A stretch of DNA of 17,320 nt, taken from positions 1 through 17,320 of the forward strand of contig CAJKQZ010000036.1 of assembly GCA_905202115.1 (NCBI GenBank), read 5' to 3'. Each line of letters opens with the position of its first letter. The stretch's first letter is position 1. The translations under genes and the position numbers were made by a program. Below, in pieces: positions 7,617 through 14,642 of this stretch. The notes beneath the pieces are model-generated. The model saw nothing but the letters and a program-made list of their open reading frames with translations, did not search any database and was not told the DNA's origin. This DNA is from an uncultured Prevotellaceae bacterium. Lineage in GTDB: Bacteria; Bacteroidota; Bacteroidia; Bacteroidales; Bacteroidaceae.

Positions 7617-8775
7617 CCATTTCATAATAATCCTGTTTGTCCTGACGATAACAATAAGCCTGAACGCCGCGGCAAAACGCGTCATTACCGGCGACGAACG
7701 CACGGAAAAATATTTCAAGCTTCTCAAGGGAAAACGCATTGCCTTGTATTCCAACCACACAGGGCTGGCAAACGGGAAACATATCGTCGACATACTCACA
7801 GAGAATCACTTCGACGTCACGACAATACTTTCGCCCGAGCACGGCTTCCGCGGAAATGCCGACGCAGGAGAACACGTAGGCAATTCTACCGACGAAAAAA
7901 CTGGAATTCCTATCGTCTCGATGTATAACTTCGGGAACAATGGCGTCGACTCGGCGACAGCCACACGTTTCGACATCCTCGTTGTAGACATACAGGACGT
8001 AGGGCTGCGTTTCTACACATACTACATCACCATGTGGAAACTTATGGACTGCTGCGCCAAATACGGTAAAAAAGTAATCGTGCTCGACCGTCCCAATCCC
8101 AACGGTTTCTATGTAGACGGCCCCATACTCGATATGAATTACCGGTCGGGCGTGGGCTGGTTGCCCATACCTATCGTTCACGGCATGACCCTGGGCGAAC
8201 TGGCCCTTATGATAAACGGAGAAGGCTGGCTGAACGAGAAAAGGAAGTGCGAACTTACCGTTATTCCGTGCAAAAACTATAAACATTCCACACTGTATGA
8301 AATCACAACACCACCTTCACCGAATCTTCCCAACGCAAAATCGATTTACCTGTATCCCTCTACATGTTTCTTCGAGGGCACGGTTGTAAGTTTAGGACGC
8401 GGAACTTCCCTGCCCTTTCAGATTTACGGCCATCCCGACATGAAAGGATACGATTTCAGCTTTACTCCGCAAAGTGTATCCGGCGCAAAGAATCCTCCGC
8501 TGCTCGGAAAGAAATGTTTCGGCGTAGACCTAAGCAAAATCAGCGACAAACAAATCTGTGAACGGGGTATCGATCTGAACTACGTAATCGACGCTTACCG
8601 GAACCTGAACATAGGCGAAAAATTCTTCACTCCGTTCTTCGACAAATTAGCAGGTTGCAGCTACATCCGAGAAATGATAGAACAAGGCTGCGACGCAGAA
8701 GAAATAAAAGCACGCTGGAAAAACGATGTCGAGAAATTCATGAAACAACGCGCACCCTATCTCATTTACAAATGA
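7606..8775 (+). CDS. namZ: Exo-beta-N-acetylmuramidase NamZ (GH171, formerly DUF1343)
   Basis: The 389-residue protein has a signal peptide (about residues 1-23) and then matches the DUF1343/NamZ family closely: GKRIALYSNHTGL (42-54), the signature LSPEHGFRG (75-83, with Glu78 and His79), VDIQDVGLRFYTY (127-139), LDRPNPNG (160-167), GWLPIPIVHGMTLGE (184-198) and SLGRGTSLPF further on. NamZ enzymes remove single MurNAc residues from the non-reducing end of peptidoglycan fragments, characterised in Bacillus subtilis and studied in Tannerella. The export signal implies a periplasmic or surface site. The start codon lies inside the end of the preceding hydrolase gene, with GGAG at 7593-7596. The next gene follows after 49 bases. 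Confidence 0.9.
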   Translation: MKISHFIIILFVLTITISLNAAAKRVITGDERTEKYFKLLKGKRIALYSNHTGLANGKHIVDILTENHFDVTTILSPEHGFRGNADAGEHVGNSTDEKTGIPIVSMYNFGNNGVDSATATRFDILVVDIQDVGLRFYTYYITMWKLMDCCAKYGKKVIVLDRPNPNGFYVDGPILDMNYRSGVGWLPIPIVHGMTLGELALMINGEGWLNEKRKCELTVIPCKNYKHSTLYEITTPPSPNLPNAKSIYLYPSTCFFEGTVVSLGRGTSLPFQIYGHPDMKGYDFSFTPQSVSGAKNPPLLGKKCFGVDLSKISDKQICERGIDLNYVIDAYRNLNIGEKFFTPFFDKLAGCSYIREMIEQGCDAEEIKARWKNDVEKFMKQRAPYLIYK

Positions 8776-8824
8776 GAAACGGCACGAAATCTTTAACAAA
8801 GAAACAACCTCATACCAAACAATA

Positions 8825-11800
8825 ATGAACATTTCAAATATATTAGCCGTTTCGTGCGCTGCAATCTCTCTCCTCTCCCTTCCCGCTGCCGCACAAAGCG
8901 TATCCGACAAAACAAGTAACGACTTAGGAGAAATTCTTACGCAGATAGGCCAACGCGAAGCGTCCATAGGAAAAATCGGTATCGATTCCACCGCAACGGA
9001 TAACGATTCTATAAAATTTTTTGCCTCCGAAAACTGTGCCTACATCCCTTTCACGGAAAACAACGTGAAAGAAATATACGACAAACTACGCGCACTCATT
9101 CCGCAAGAACACGCAAGAAAAAAGCTCGGAGTATACACGCAACAACGCCTCATAGACGAATTCATTCCGTTAGCGCTGCGAAGTAAAAGAACAAAGCATG
9201 CACAAGTATTCACCCGTCCGGAAACAACTCCGCTCGTAACAAATATTTCTTCTGTACATACTCCCGAACGCGGACTTACAGGAAAACACATAGCTATCTG
9301 GCCGAGCCACGGCCGTTATTACGAGTCGAAGCTCTCCCGCTGGGAGTGGCAAAGAGCCAGATTGTTCCAAACCGTTGAGGACTTGTACACCCGCAGTTAC
9401 GTAATGCCGTTTCTCGTTCCCATGCTTGAAAATGCCGGCGCAAACGTGCTCATACCGCGAGAGCGCGACACACAAACGGAAGAAATCATCGTAGACAACG
9501 ACAAAGGCATAGACAATGGAAGCGTATATGTCGAAACAAACGGTGACGCCGACTGGACTGACGGCGACGGACAGGGCTTTGCTCACCTGCGCTCCGAATA
9601 CAAAAATTTCGAAAACCCTTTTACCGAAGGAACATTCCGCTGCGTTCCTGCCGTAAAGCGTGGCAAGGCAAGCACGGCCGAATGGAAACCGCTAATAAAG
9701 AAAGGCGGGAAATATGCCGTGTACGTTTCTTACCGTACTTTGAGCAACAGCGCGGATGACGCGCTTTATACCGTTCACCACAAAGGCGGCACTACACAGT
9801 TCAAAGTGAACCAGCAAATGGGAGGCGGCACATGGATTTATTTAGGAACGTTTGCTTTCGACGCAGGTGCACCGGAATCGAACAAAGTTACACTAAGCAA
9901 CATTTCTTCGAGCGGAAAATCGGTAATTACAGCCGACGCCGTAAAATTCGGCGGAGGTATGGGTAACATCGCGCGCAACAATCCGCCGACCGACACGCTG
10001 CATTCCGATTTTCCCTGCATAACAAGCGGATATCCCCGCTTTACAGAAGGCTCCCGTTACTGGATGCAATGGGCCGGCGTGCCCGATTCCGTTTATTCTC
10101 CCACAAACGGAACGAGCGACTATACCGACGATTATGTAAACCGCGGCCTTTGGGTAAACTACATATCAGGCGGCTCATCGGTAAACCCCGACGAACGAGG
10201 CCTGAACATACCTGTTGACCTTTCTATGGCTTTTCATTCCGATGCCGGCTCGACAAAAGACGACGGAATCATAGGAACGCTTGGAATATATTCGACCAAA
10301 GGCTACGACGGTAAGTTTTACAACGGAGCGTCACGCTTCATTTCGCACGACCTCTGCGACCTCATACAAACGTCTATCTTAAACGACGTACGCAAACAGT
10401 ACGCTCCCGAATGGAGCCGCCGCGGAATGTGGAACAGACCTTATCTTGAGGCATGGACCCCGAGAGTGCCAGCAATGCTTCTCGAACTTTTATCCCACTC
10501 CAACTTCGCCGACATGCGCTACGGCCTCGACCCGCGCTTCCGCTTCACGGTAAGCCGAGCGATATACAAAGGAATTCTGCGGTTTGTGGCGTCGCAATAC
10601 AACGCACCCTACATAGTACAACCATTGCCCGTAAGCCACATGGCCCTCCGCTTTACAGGAACAAGGCCAAACGAGGTAGAGCTAACCTGGAAAGCTGTGG
10701 AAGACACATTAGAGCCTACTGCAAAACCCGACAAATATATCGTATACATGAGAACCGGCGACGGAGACTTCGACAACGGAACTCTCACAGAAGGAACCGC
10801 TTTCAGAACGATAATACCGTCGGGCACGGTTTGCAGTTTCAAGGTAACAGCCGTAAACAAAGGCGGAGAAAGTTTTCCTTCCGAGATTCTTTCGGCCGGA
10901 CGGAGCATAACGGGCAAAGCAGAAGACATGTTGCCGGTGCTCGTGGTAAACGGATTCGACAGAATAAGCGCACCAGCCGATTTCAAGGCTCCCGTTCCCG
11001 CCGACACGGAGCTCGCTGGCTTTCTTGACGACGTTGACCACGGAGTTCCTTACATAAACGATTTCAGCTACGTAGGCAAGATGAAAGAGTTCCGCCGCAG
11101 CATTCCGTGGACCGACGATGATTCCGGCGGTTTCGGCGACAGCTACGGCAATTACGAAGCCGAGGTGATAGCGGGCAACACTTTCGACTATCCTGCCGTT
11201 CACGGAAAAGCTGTTCTCGAAGCAGGATTATCTTTTACCTCGTGCAGCAACGAGGCTGTTGAAGATTCCGTTGTCGACATGAGAGATTACCGTTTCGTCG
11301 ACCTGATTCTCGGCAAACAGTGTCAGACAAAAATGGGACGCGGAGGATATTTCCCGTTGCAGTTCAAGACATTTTCTCCCGCAATGCAAAACGCAATAAC
11401 CACATATTGCAACAGCGGAGGAAACATTTTGGTTTCAGGCGCATTCGTCGGCTCCGACCTATGGTGCAGCCGCGTTGCGCCAAGCCTCGAAGCCGACAGG
11501 AAATTCGCGGCCGAAGTATTGCGATACAAATGGCGCAACTCACAGGCCGCCGCGAACGGAACCGTGAAATGTGTGGCCTCACCCGAAAAAGTATTCAAAG
11601 GAGATTACAACTATTACAACACGCTGAACAGTGAAAGCTACGCCGTAGAGTCTCCCGACGCCATAGAACCTTCTTCACCCGAGGGATTCACATTCATGCG
11701 CTACACGGAAAACAACCTCAGCGCGGGAGTGGCATGCGGAGGCAAGTACAAGACCATTGTCTTAGGCTTTCCTTTCGAAGCGATTAACGACGCCGGTAAA

Positions 11801-11842
11801 CGCAACACATTTATGAAACAAGTTGTGGAATATTTCAAATAA
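8825..11842 (+). CDS. Secreted multidomain amidase-like protein with golvesin-type domain ('xanthan lyase' family)
   Basis: The 1005-residue protein has a signal peptide (cleavage near AAAQ, residue 24). An amidase_3-like fold seems split: strand and metal-site motif IAIWPSHGRYYE (His162, with Glu173 nearby) lie before an inserted beta-rich golvesin/Xly-type domain (about 265-378; KYAVYVSYRT, GTWIYLGTFAFDAG, VITADAVKFGGGMG). The fold resumes with LSMAFHSDAG (His471) and MLLELLSHSNFADM (Glu554), parallel to SIHTNA and VLTELGFIS of true amidases. An Fn3-like domain (about 607-693) and a C-terminal domain of about 300 residues, possibly GATase-like (GGNILVSGAF), follow. Bacteroides homologues carry the name 'xanthan lyase', which I think is misleading: the motifs suggest a Zn amidase acting on MurNAc-peptides. 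Metal-ligand assignments are inferred. It lies 49 bases after namZ and is followed by a terminator. Confidence 0.8.
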   Translation: MNISNILAVSCAAISLLSLPAAAQSVSDKTSNDLGEILTQIGQREASIGKIGIDSTATDNDSIKFFASENCAYIPFTENNVKEIYDKLRALIPQEHARKKLGVYTQQRLIDEFIPLALRSKRTKHAQVFTRPETTPLVTNISSVHTPERGLTGKHIAIWPSHGRYYESKLSRWEWQRARLFQTVEDLYTRSYVMPFLVPMLENAGANVLIPRERDTQTEEIIVDNDKGIDNGSVYVETNGDADWTDGDGQGFAHLRSEYKNFENPFTEGTFRCVPAVKRGKASTAEWKPLIKKGGKYAVYVSYRTLSNSADDALYTVHHKGGTTQFKVNQQMGGGTWIYLGTFAFDAGAPESNKVTLSNISSSGKSVITADAVKFGGGMGNIARNNPPTDTLHSDFPCITSGYPRFTEGSRYWMQWAGVPDSVYSPTNGTSDYTDDYVNRGLWVNYISGGSSVNPDERGLNIPVDLSMAFHSDAGSTKDDGIIGTLGIYSTKGYDGKFYNGASRFISHDLCDLIQTSILNDVRKQYAPEWSRRGMWNRPYLEAWTPRVPAMLLELLSHSNFADMRYGLDPRFRFTVSRAIYKGILRFVASQYNAPYIVQPLPVSHMALRFTGTRPNEVELTWKAVEDTLEPTAKPDKYIVYMRTGDGDFDNGTLTEGTAFRTIIPSGTVCSFKVTAVNKGGESFPSEILSAGRSITGKAEDMLPVLVVNGFDRISAPADFKAPVPADTELAGFLDDVDHGVPYINDFSYVGKMKEFRRSIPWTDDDSGGFGDSYGNYEAEVIAGNTFDYPAVHGKAVLEAGLSFTSCSNEAVEDSVVDMRDYRFVDLILGKQCQTKMGRGGYFPLQFKTFSPAMQNAITTYCNSGGNILVSGAFVGSDLWCSRVAPSLEADRKFAAEVLRYKWRNSQAAANGTVKCVASPEKVFKGDYNYYNTLNSESYAVESPDAIEPSSPEGFTFMRYTENNLSAGVACGGKYKTIVLGFPFEAINDAGKRNTFMKQVVEYFK

Positions 11843-11865
11843 TTCCATTACAATATTAATTCCTG

Positions 11866-11904
11866 CGTGTCGGATCTCTTTGAAATCCGACACGTCTATT
11901 TTAT
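11866..11904 (+). terminator. Intrinsic terminator of the rnz-to-amidase run
   Basis: CGTGTCGGAT (11866-11875) and ATCCGACACG (11885-11894) form a perfect 10-bp stem with a 9-base loop, followed by TCTATTTTAT. It begins 24 bases past the stop codon. Confidence 0.88.
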
Positions 11905-11922
11905 AAGCTCAAACGACACACG

Positions 11923-12004
11923 AAAAAATATGTCTGATGTATTTTAAAATATCTCAGACATATTTTAAATTATCTCAGAGATAATTTTTTCTTGCTCCCG
12001 AAGC
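11923..12004 (+). repeat. Palindromic intergenic repeat, copy 3 (three-unit type)
   Basis: This copy is made of three adjoining 21-base near-palindromic units (about 11926-11946, 11947-11967, 11968-11988) followed by TGCTCCCGAAGC (11993-12004). The reverse complement of copy 4 (14287-14366) matches it along nearly the full length, including the tail. It sits between the convergent 3' ends of the amidase-like gene and lrp. Confidence 0.85.
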
Positions 12005-12078
12005 CTCCGATACGCCTGCCTGTAATACCTGTGAAAGCCTAATATAATACAAGCAACAAACAGCACAAAACTGGCCAT
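11965..12078 (-). CDS. Possible 37-residue single-pass membrane microprotein
   Basis: From an ATG at 12078 a 37-codon frame encodes a hydrophobic segment (ASFVLFVACIILGF, residues 2-15) then a very basic tail (HRYYRQAYRRLREQEK). Its final codons (IISEII and the TAA) lie inside repeat copy 3. The frame is continuous with lrp: the 51 codons following the lrp TGA are open, all in the lrp frame, but a probable terminator lies between lrp and this ATG. No ribosome-binding site or own promoter is evident. T-rich DNA often encodes chance hydrophobic stretches, so this may not be a gene. Confidence 0.3.
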   Translation of the reverse strand: MASFVLFVACIILGFHRYYRQAYRRLREQEKIISEII

Positions 12079-12090
12079 AAAAGAAAGATA

Positions 12091-12121
12091 CAAAAATGCG
12101 GGAGAAAACTCGCCGTTTTTT
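12091..12121 (-). terminator. Terminator of lrp, possibly bidirectional
   Basis: CGGGAG (12099-12104) pairs with CTC (12109-12111) and CCG (12113-12115), with one bulged G and an AAAA loop. On the minus strand five T residues follow (12096-12092); on the plus strand six T residues follow (12116-12121). It touches the lrp stop codon. Confidence 0.6.
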
Positions 12122-12591
12122 CAGATGTTCAATCCATACATGTGCTTCACCTCATCCATTACAAACGTGCTCTCAATCGAAGCCATCGACTCTATTGTTC
12201 CGAGTACGTTCAACACGAAACTTTGATACGAGGCCATATTGCGTGCGCGCACTTTCATGAGATAATCATACTGGCCCGAAATGTTGTAACACTCCGTCAC
12301 CTCGGGAATTTTCTGCACGGCTTCAACGAATTCCGACGCAATTTCGCGGTTAAGACGCCGCATTTTTATTTTGCAGAAAACGGTGAATCCCAAATTCAGT
12401 TTCTCGGCGTCGAGCACAGCCGTATACTTTTTGATGAAGCCGTTATGTTCCAGACGTTTCATCCTTTCATGCACCGGAGACAATGAAAGATTCACCCTCG
12501 TTGCGAGTTCTTTTATGGTGAGGCGCGCATCATCCTGAAGCGTTCTCAAAATAGCAATATCAATACTGTCTAACTTTTCTGTTTCTGCCAT
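12121..12591 (-). CDS. Lrp/AsnC-family transcriptional regulator
   Basis: The 156-residue protein has the standard length and two-domain plan of the family. The winged helix-turn-helix is at about residues 8-60 (LDSIDIAILRTLQDDARLTI, then ELATRVNLSLSPVHERMKRL). The C-terminal RAM/effector domain spans about 68-150 (GFTVFCKIKM, VTECYNISGQYDYLMKV, STFVMDEVKH), where amino-acid ligands bind and dimers assemble into octamers in known members. It is divergent from the O-acetylhomoserine sulfhydrylase gene with 235 bases between the starts; such regulators often control the neighbour and themselves in response to an amino acid, here perhaps methionine or another sulfur or branched-chain amino acid (inference). 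Bacteria usually carry several paralogues, so I give no gene symbol. Confidence 0.93.
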   Translation of the reverse strand: MAETEKLDSIDIAILRTLQDDARLTIKELATRVNLSLSPVHERMKRLEHNGFIKKYTAVLDAEKLNLGFTVFCKIKMRRLNREIASEFVEAVQKIPEVTECYNISGQYDYLMKVRARNMASYQSFVLNVLGTIESMASIESTFVMDEVKHMYGLNI

Positions 12592-12694
12592 ATCCTATGT
12601 TTTTTAACAGTTAGCGATGTTTGCGATAGTCTTTCTTTTTACTGCAAAGCCGATGTTTCGCGGCTTTATTTTTCACTTTTTCCCGTAACAAAGT

Positions 12695-12714
12695 GTAAAA
12701 GTATATCTTTTTAC
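12695..12714. promoter_or_regulatory. Palindromic candidate operator between lrp and metY
   Basis: GTAAAAGTATATCTTTTTAC is a 20-base palindrome symmetric at 8 of 10 half-site positions, with the AT-rich centre typical of Lrp/AsnC sites. Its right half overlaps CTTTTTACTG (12707-12716), which occurs again at 12635-12644, 72 bases away; an inverted relative (AAGTAAAAACAAAAG) overlaps the predicted metY start site near 12764. Several similar sites spaced by helical turns would suit a wrapping octamer. Binding is inference. Confidence 0.4.
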
Positions 12715-12731
12715 TGAGTTTTAAAAAAATA

Positions 12732-12762
12732 TTGCTTGAAAATTCTGACTATATTACCTTTG
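12732..12762 (+). promoter_or_regulatory. Bacteroidota-type promoter of metY
   Basis: TTG (12732-12734), then 20 bases, then TACCTTTG (12755-12762) is a good match to the TTTG/TTG and TAnnTTTG consensus. Transcription would start near 12769, leaving about 58 bases of leader before the ATG at 12827. Confidence 0.75.
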
Positions 12763-12826
12763 CAAGTAAAAACAAAAGGATATATAACCAAATAAAAGAT
12801 TGTAAAACATATTAAATTCAGAAATC

Positions 12827-14113
12827 ATGGCAACAAACAAATGGCGCTTCGAAACCTTACAACTTCACGTAGGACAAGAAAAGGCAGACCCAACAACCGA
12901 CGCCCGCGCAGTACCCATTTATCAGACTACATCTTACGTATTCCACAATTCCGAACATGCAGCAGCTCGTTTCGGCTTAAAAGATGCCGGAAACATTTAC
13001 GGAAGACTTACAAACCCAACGCAAAGTGTATTCGAAGCGCGCGTAGCAGCTCTCGAAGGAGGAGTAGCCGGACTGGCTGTGGCCTCGGGAGCGGCTGCCA
13101 TTACATATGCAATTCAGAACATAACGAAAGCCGGCGATCACATAATTTCCGCAAAGACCATATACGGCGGTACATACAACCTGCTTGCCCACACATTGCC
13201 TCCTTTCGGAATAACCACTACTTTCGTAGATCCAGAAGACCCGCAAAATTTCGAGAACGCAATCCAAGAAAACACCAAGTTAGTCTTTATCGAGACTTTC
13301 GGCAATCCCAACTCTAACATCATCGACATCGAAGCCGTGTCGAGAGTTGCCCACGCCCATAAAATACCCGTAATAATCGACAATACTTTCGGCACACCAT
13401 ATTTAATCCGCCCAATAGAGCACGGAGCCGACATCGTGGTGCATTCGGCAACAAAATTCATTGGCGGCCACGGCACTTCGCTCGGCGGCATAATTGTTGA
13501 CTCAGGAAAGTTCGACTGGATTGCTTCGGGCAAGTTCCCGCAGCTTACCGAACCCGACCTTTCTTATCACGGCATTCGTTTTGTAGACGTGGCAGGGCCA
13601 GCGGCTTATGCCATAAGGGCTCGCGCCATATTTCTGCGCGACACAGGAGCTACGCTTTCACCATTCAACGCTTTCATTCTTCTTCAAGGATTGGAAACAC
13701 TATCACTGCGCGTAGAACGCCACGTGGAAAACACTATAAAAGTCATAGAATATCTTAAAAAACAGCCTAAGGTGAAGAAAATAAATCATCCCTCGCTGTC
13801 ACAACACCCGAACCATAGCCTCTACAACCGTTATTTCCCGAAAGGAGCCGGTTCGATTTTCACTATCGAGCTAAATGGCGGAGAGAAGGAAGCTCACCGT
13901 TTCATCGACAGCCTCGAAATTTTCTCCTTGCTCGCCAATGTGGCCGACGTAAAGTCGCTTGTAATACATCCGGCTTCAACTACCCACTCGCAGCTTTCGC
14001 CCGAAGAACTCGAAGACCAGGGAATATATCCAGGCACAGTGCGTTTTTCCATAGGAACGGAGAACGTAGACGACCTGATAGAAGACCTCGACCAGGCTTT
14101 TGCCAAAATCTAA
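12827..14113 (+). CDS. metY: O-acetylhomoserine sulfhydrylase (O-acetylhomoserine aminocarboxypropyltransferase)
   Basis: The 428-residue, PLP-dependent enzyme of the Cys/Met metabolism family joins O-acetylhomoserine with sulfide to give homocysteine in the cytoplasm; homologues can also use O-acetylserine. Seen here: RFETLQLHVGQEKADPTTDARAVPIYQTTSY at the start, characteristic of MetY rather than MetB/MetC; NIYGRLTNPT (Tyr58, Arg60, phosphate contacts across the dimer); IIDNTFGTPY with Asp185; the PLP-lysine motif SATKFIGGHG with Lys210; and the late stretch KSLVIHPASTTHSQL. Length is that of full MetY proteins, with the extra loop MetB lacks. It has its own promoter and terminator and is divergent from lrp. 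Confidence 0.95.
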   Translation: MATNKWRFETLQLHVGQEKADPTTDARAVPIYQTTSYVFHNSEHAAARFGLKDAGNIYGRLTNPTQSVFEARVAALEGGVAGLAVASGAAAITYAIQNITKAGDHIISAKTIYGGTYNLLAHTLPPFGITTTFVDPEDPQNFENAIQENTKLVFIETFGNPNSNIIDIEAVSRVAHAHKIPVIIDNTFGTPYLIRPIEHGADIVVHSATKFIGGHGTSLGGIIVDSGKFDWIASGKFPQLTEPDLSYHGIRFVDVAGPAAYAIRARAIFLRDTGATLSPFNAFILLQGLETLSLRVERHVENTIKVIEYLKKQPKVKKINHPSLSQHPNHSLYNRYFPKGAGSIFTIELNGGEKEAHRFIDSLEIFSLLANVADVKSLVIHPASTTHSQLSPEELEDQGIYPGTVRFSIGTENVDDLIEDLDQAFAKI

Positions 14114-14134
14114 AGCCCGATTCATTTGAAACAT

Positions 14135-14174
14135 AACGCTCTGCGAACGGAAAAACGGTTGCCGGGCGTTTTTT
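14135..14174 (+). terminator. Intrinsic terminator of metY
   Basis: AACGCTC (14135-14141) pairs with GGGCGTT (14164-14170), seven pairs with one T-G wobble, followed by a six-base T-run (14169-14174). It starts 22 bases past the stop codon. Confidence 0.8.
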
Positions 14175-14197
14175 CGTTTCATTTCCTTTTCTGTTAT

Positions 14198-14228
14198 CGT
14201 CGAACGGAAACACATTTCCCGTTCGACG
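14198..14228. other. Perfect 10-bp hairpin of unknown role
   Basis: CGTCGAACGG (14198-14207) and CCGTTCGACG (14219-14228) are exactly complementary around an 11-base loop. There is no T-run on either strand, so it is not a standard intrinsic terminator, and the metY terminator already lies 24 bases before it. It could be an mRNA 3'-end stabiliser, a protein-binding site or a relic. Confidence 0.45.
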
Positions 14229-14286
14229 CCCAGACTCATAAAACGACAACGACACGCGAAAGCAAGACGGGCCGGTGCTTCCAACG

Positions 14287-14366
14287 CTTCGGGAGCAAAA
14301 AATAATTATCTCTGAGATATTTTAAAATATGTCTGACATATTTTAAAATACATCGGACATATTTTT
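14287..14366 (-). repeat. Palindromic intergenic repeat, copy 4 (three-unit type, inverted to copy 3)
   Basis: The block starts with CTTCGGGAGCAAAAAATAAT and continues through three 21-base units (about 14303-14323, 14324-14344, 14345-14365). The middle unit is perfectly self-complementary around one base (AAAATATGTC, T, GACATATTTT). It aligns with the reverse complement of copy 3, but the right half-site of the middle unit differs (GACATATTTT here, GAGATATTTT there). Confidence 0.85.
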
Positions 14367-14583
14367 CCGCACATCGTTTGGCTTCATAAAAGAGACATGT
14401 TTTTCTCCTGTCACAATCTCCACGGACGATATATTCTCCCGCCCTTTCATTCCATTTATTGGAAGCCAACACACAAAACACCCTGCCGACGGTATTCATA
14501 CAAAACATAGGCATGAGTTCAACGCCCGCAGATTCAATTATGTAGGCGAGTTAACCGAACTTTTCTCATAAAACTATCACAAG
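14367..14583. other. Intergenic region without a supported gene
   Basis: No credible coding frame, promoter or terminator was found up to the amidase promoter. Two short blocks, CATAGGCATGA (14506-14516) and TTATGTAGGC (14538-14547), also occur in the same order in the apex of the 2513-2639 hairpin, there separated by two bases instead of 21. Confidence 0.35.
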
Positions 14584-14615
14584 TTTGTTTGTACCGGAAA
14601 AAACAACTATTTTTG
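14584..14615 (+). promoter_or_regulatory. Bacteroidota-type promoter of the amidase gene
   Basis: TTTG (14584-14587), exactly 20 bases, then TATTTTTG (14608-14615) is the best consensus match in the window. Transcription would start near 14622, about 21 bases before the ATG at 14643. The upstream in-frame TTG at 14589 lies inside this promoter and so would not be in the mRNA. Confidence 0.8.
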
Positions 14616-14642
14616 TGCTCAATAGAATTCCACCTTCGCAAA

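Noticed and set aside
7582..8286. 234-codon minus-strand open frame
   Set aside because: Antisense to namZ, with no family resemblance.
14236..14514. 92-codon minus-strand open frame across repeat copy 4
   Set aside because: The central part is the 21-base repeat read as a heptad (KYVRHIL); the ends show no family features.
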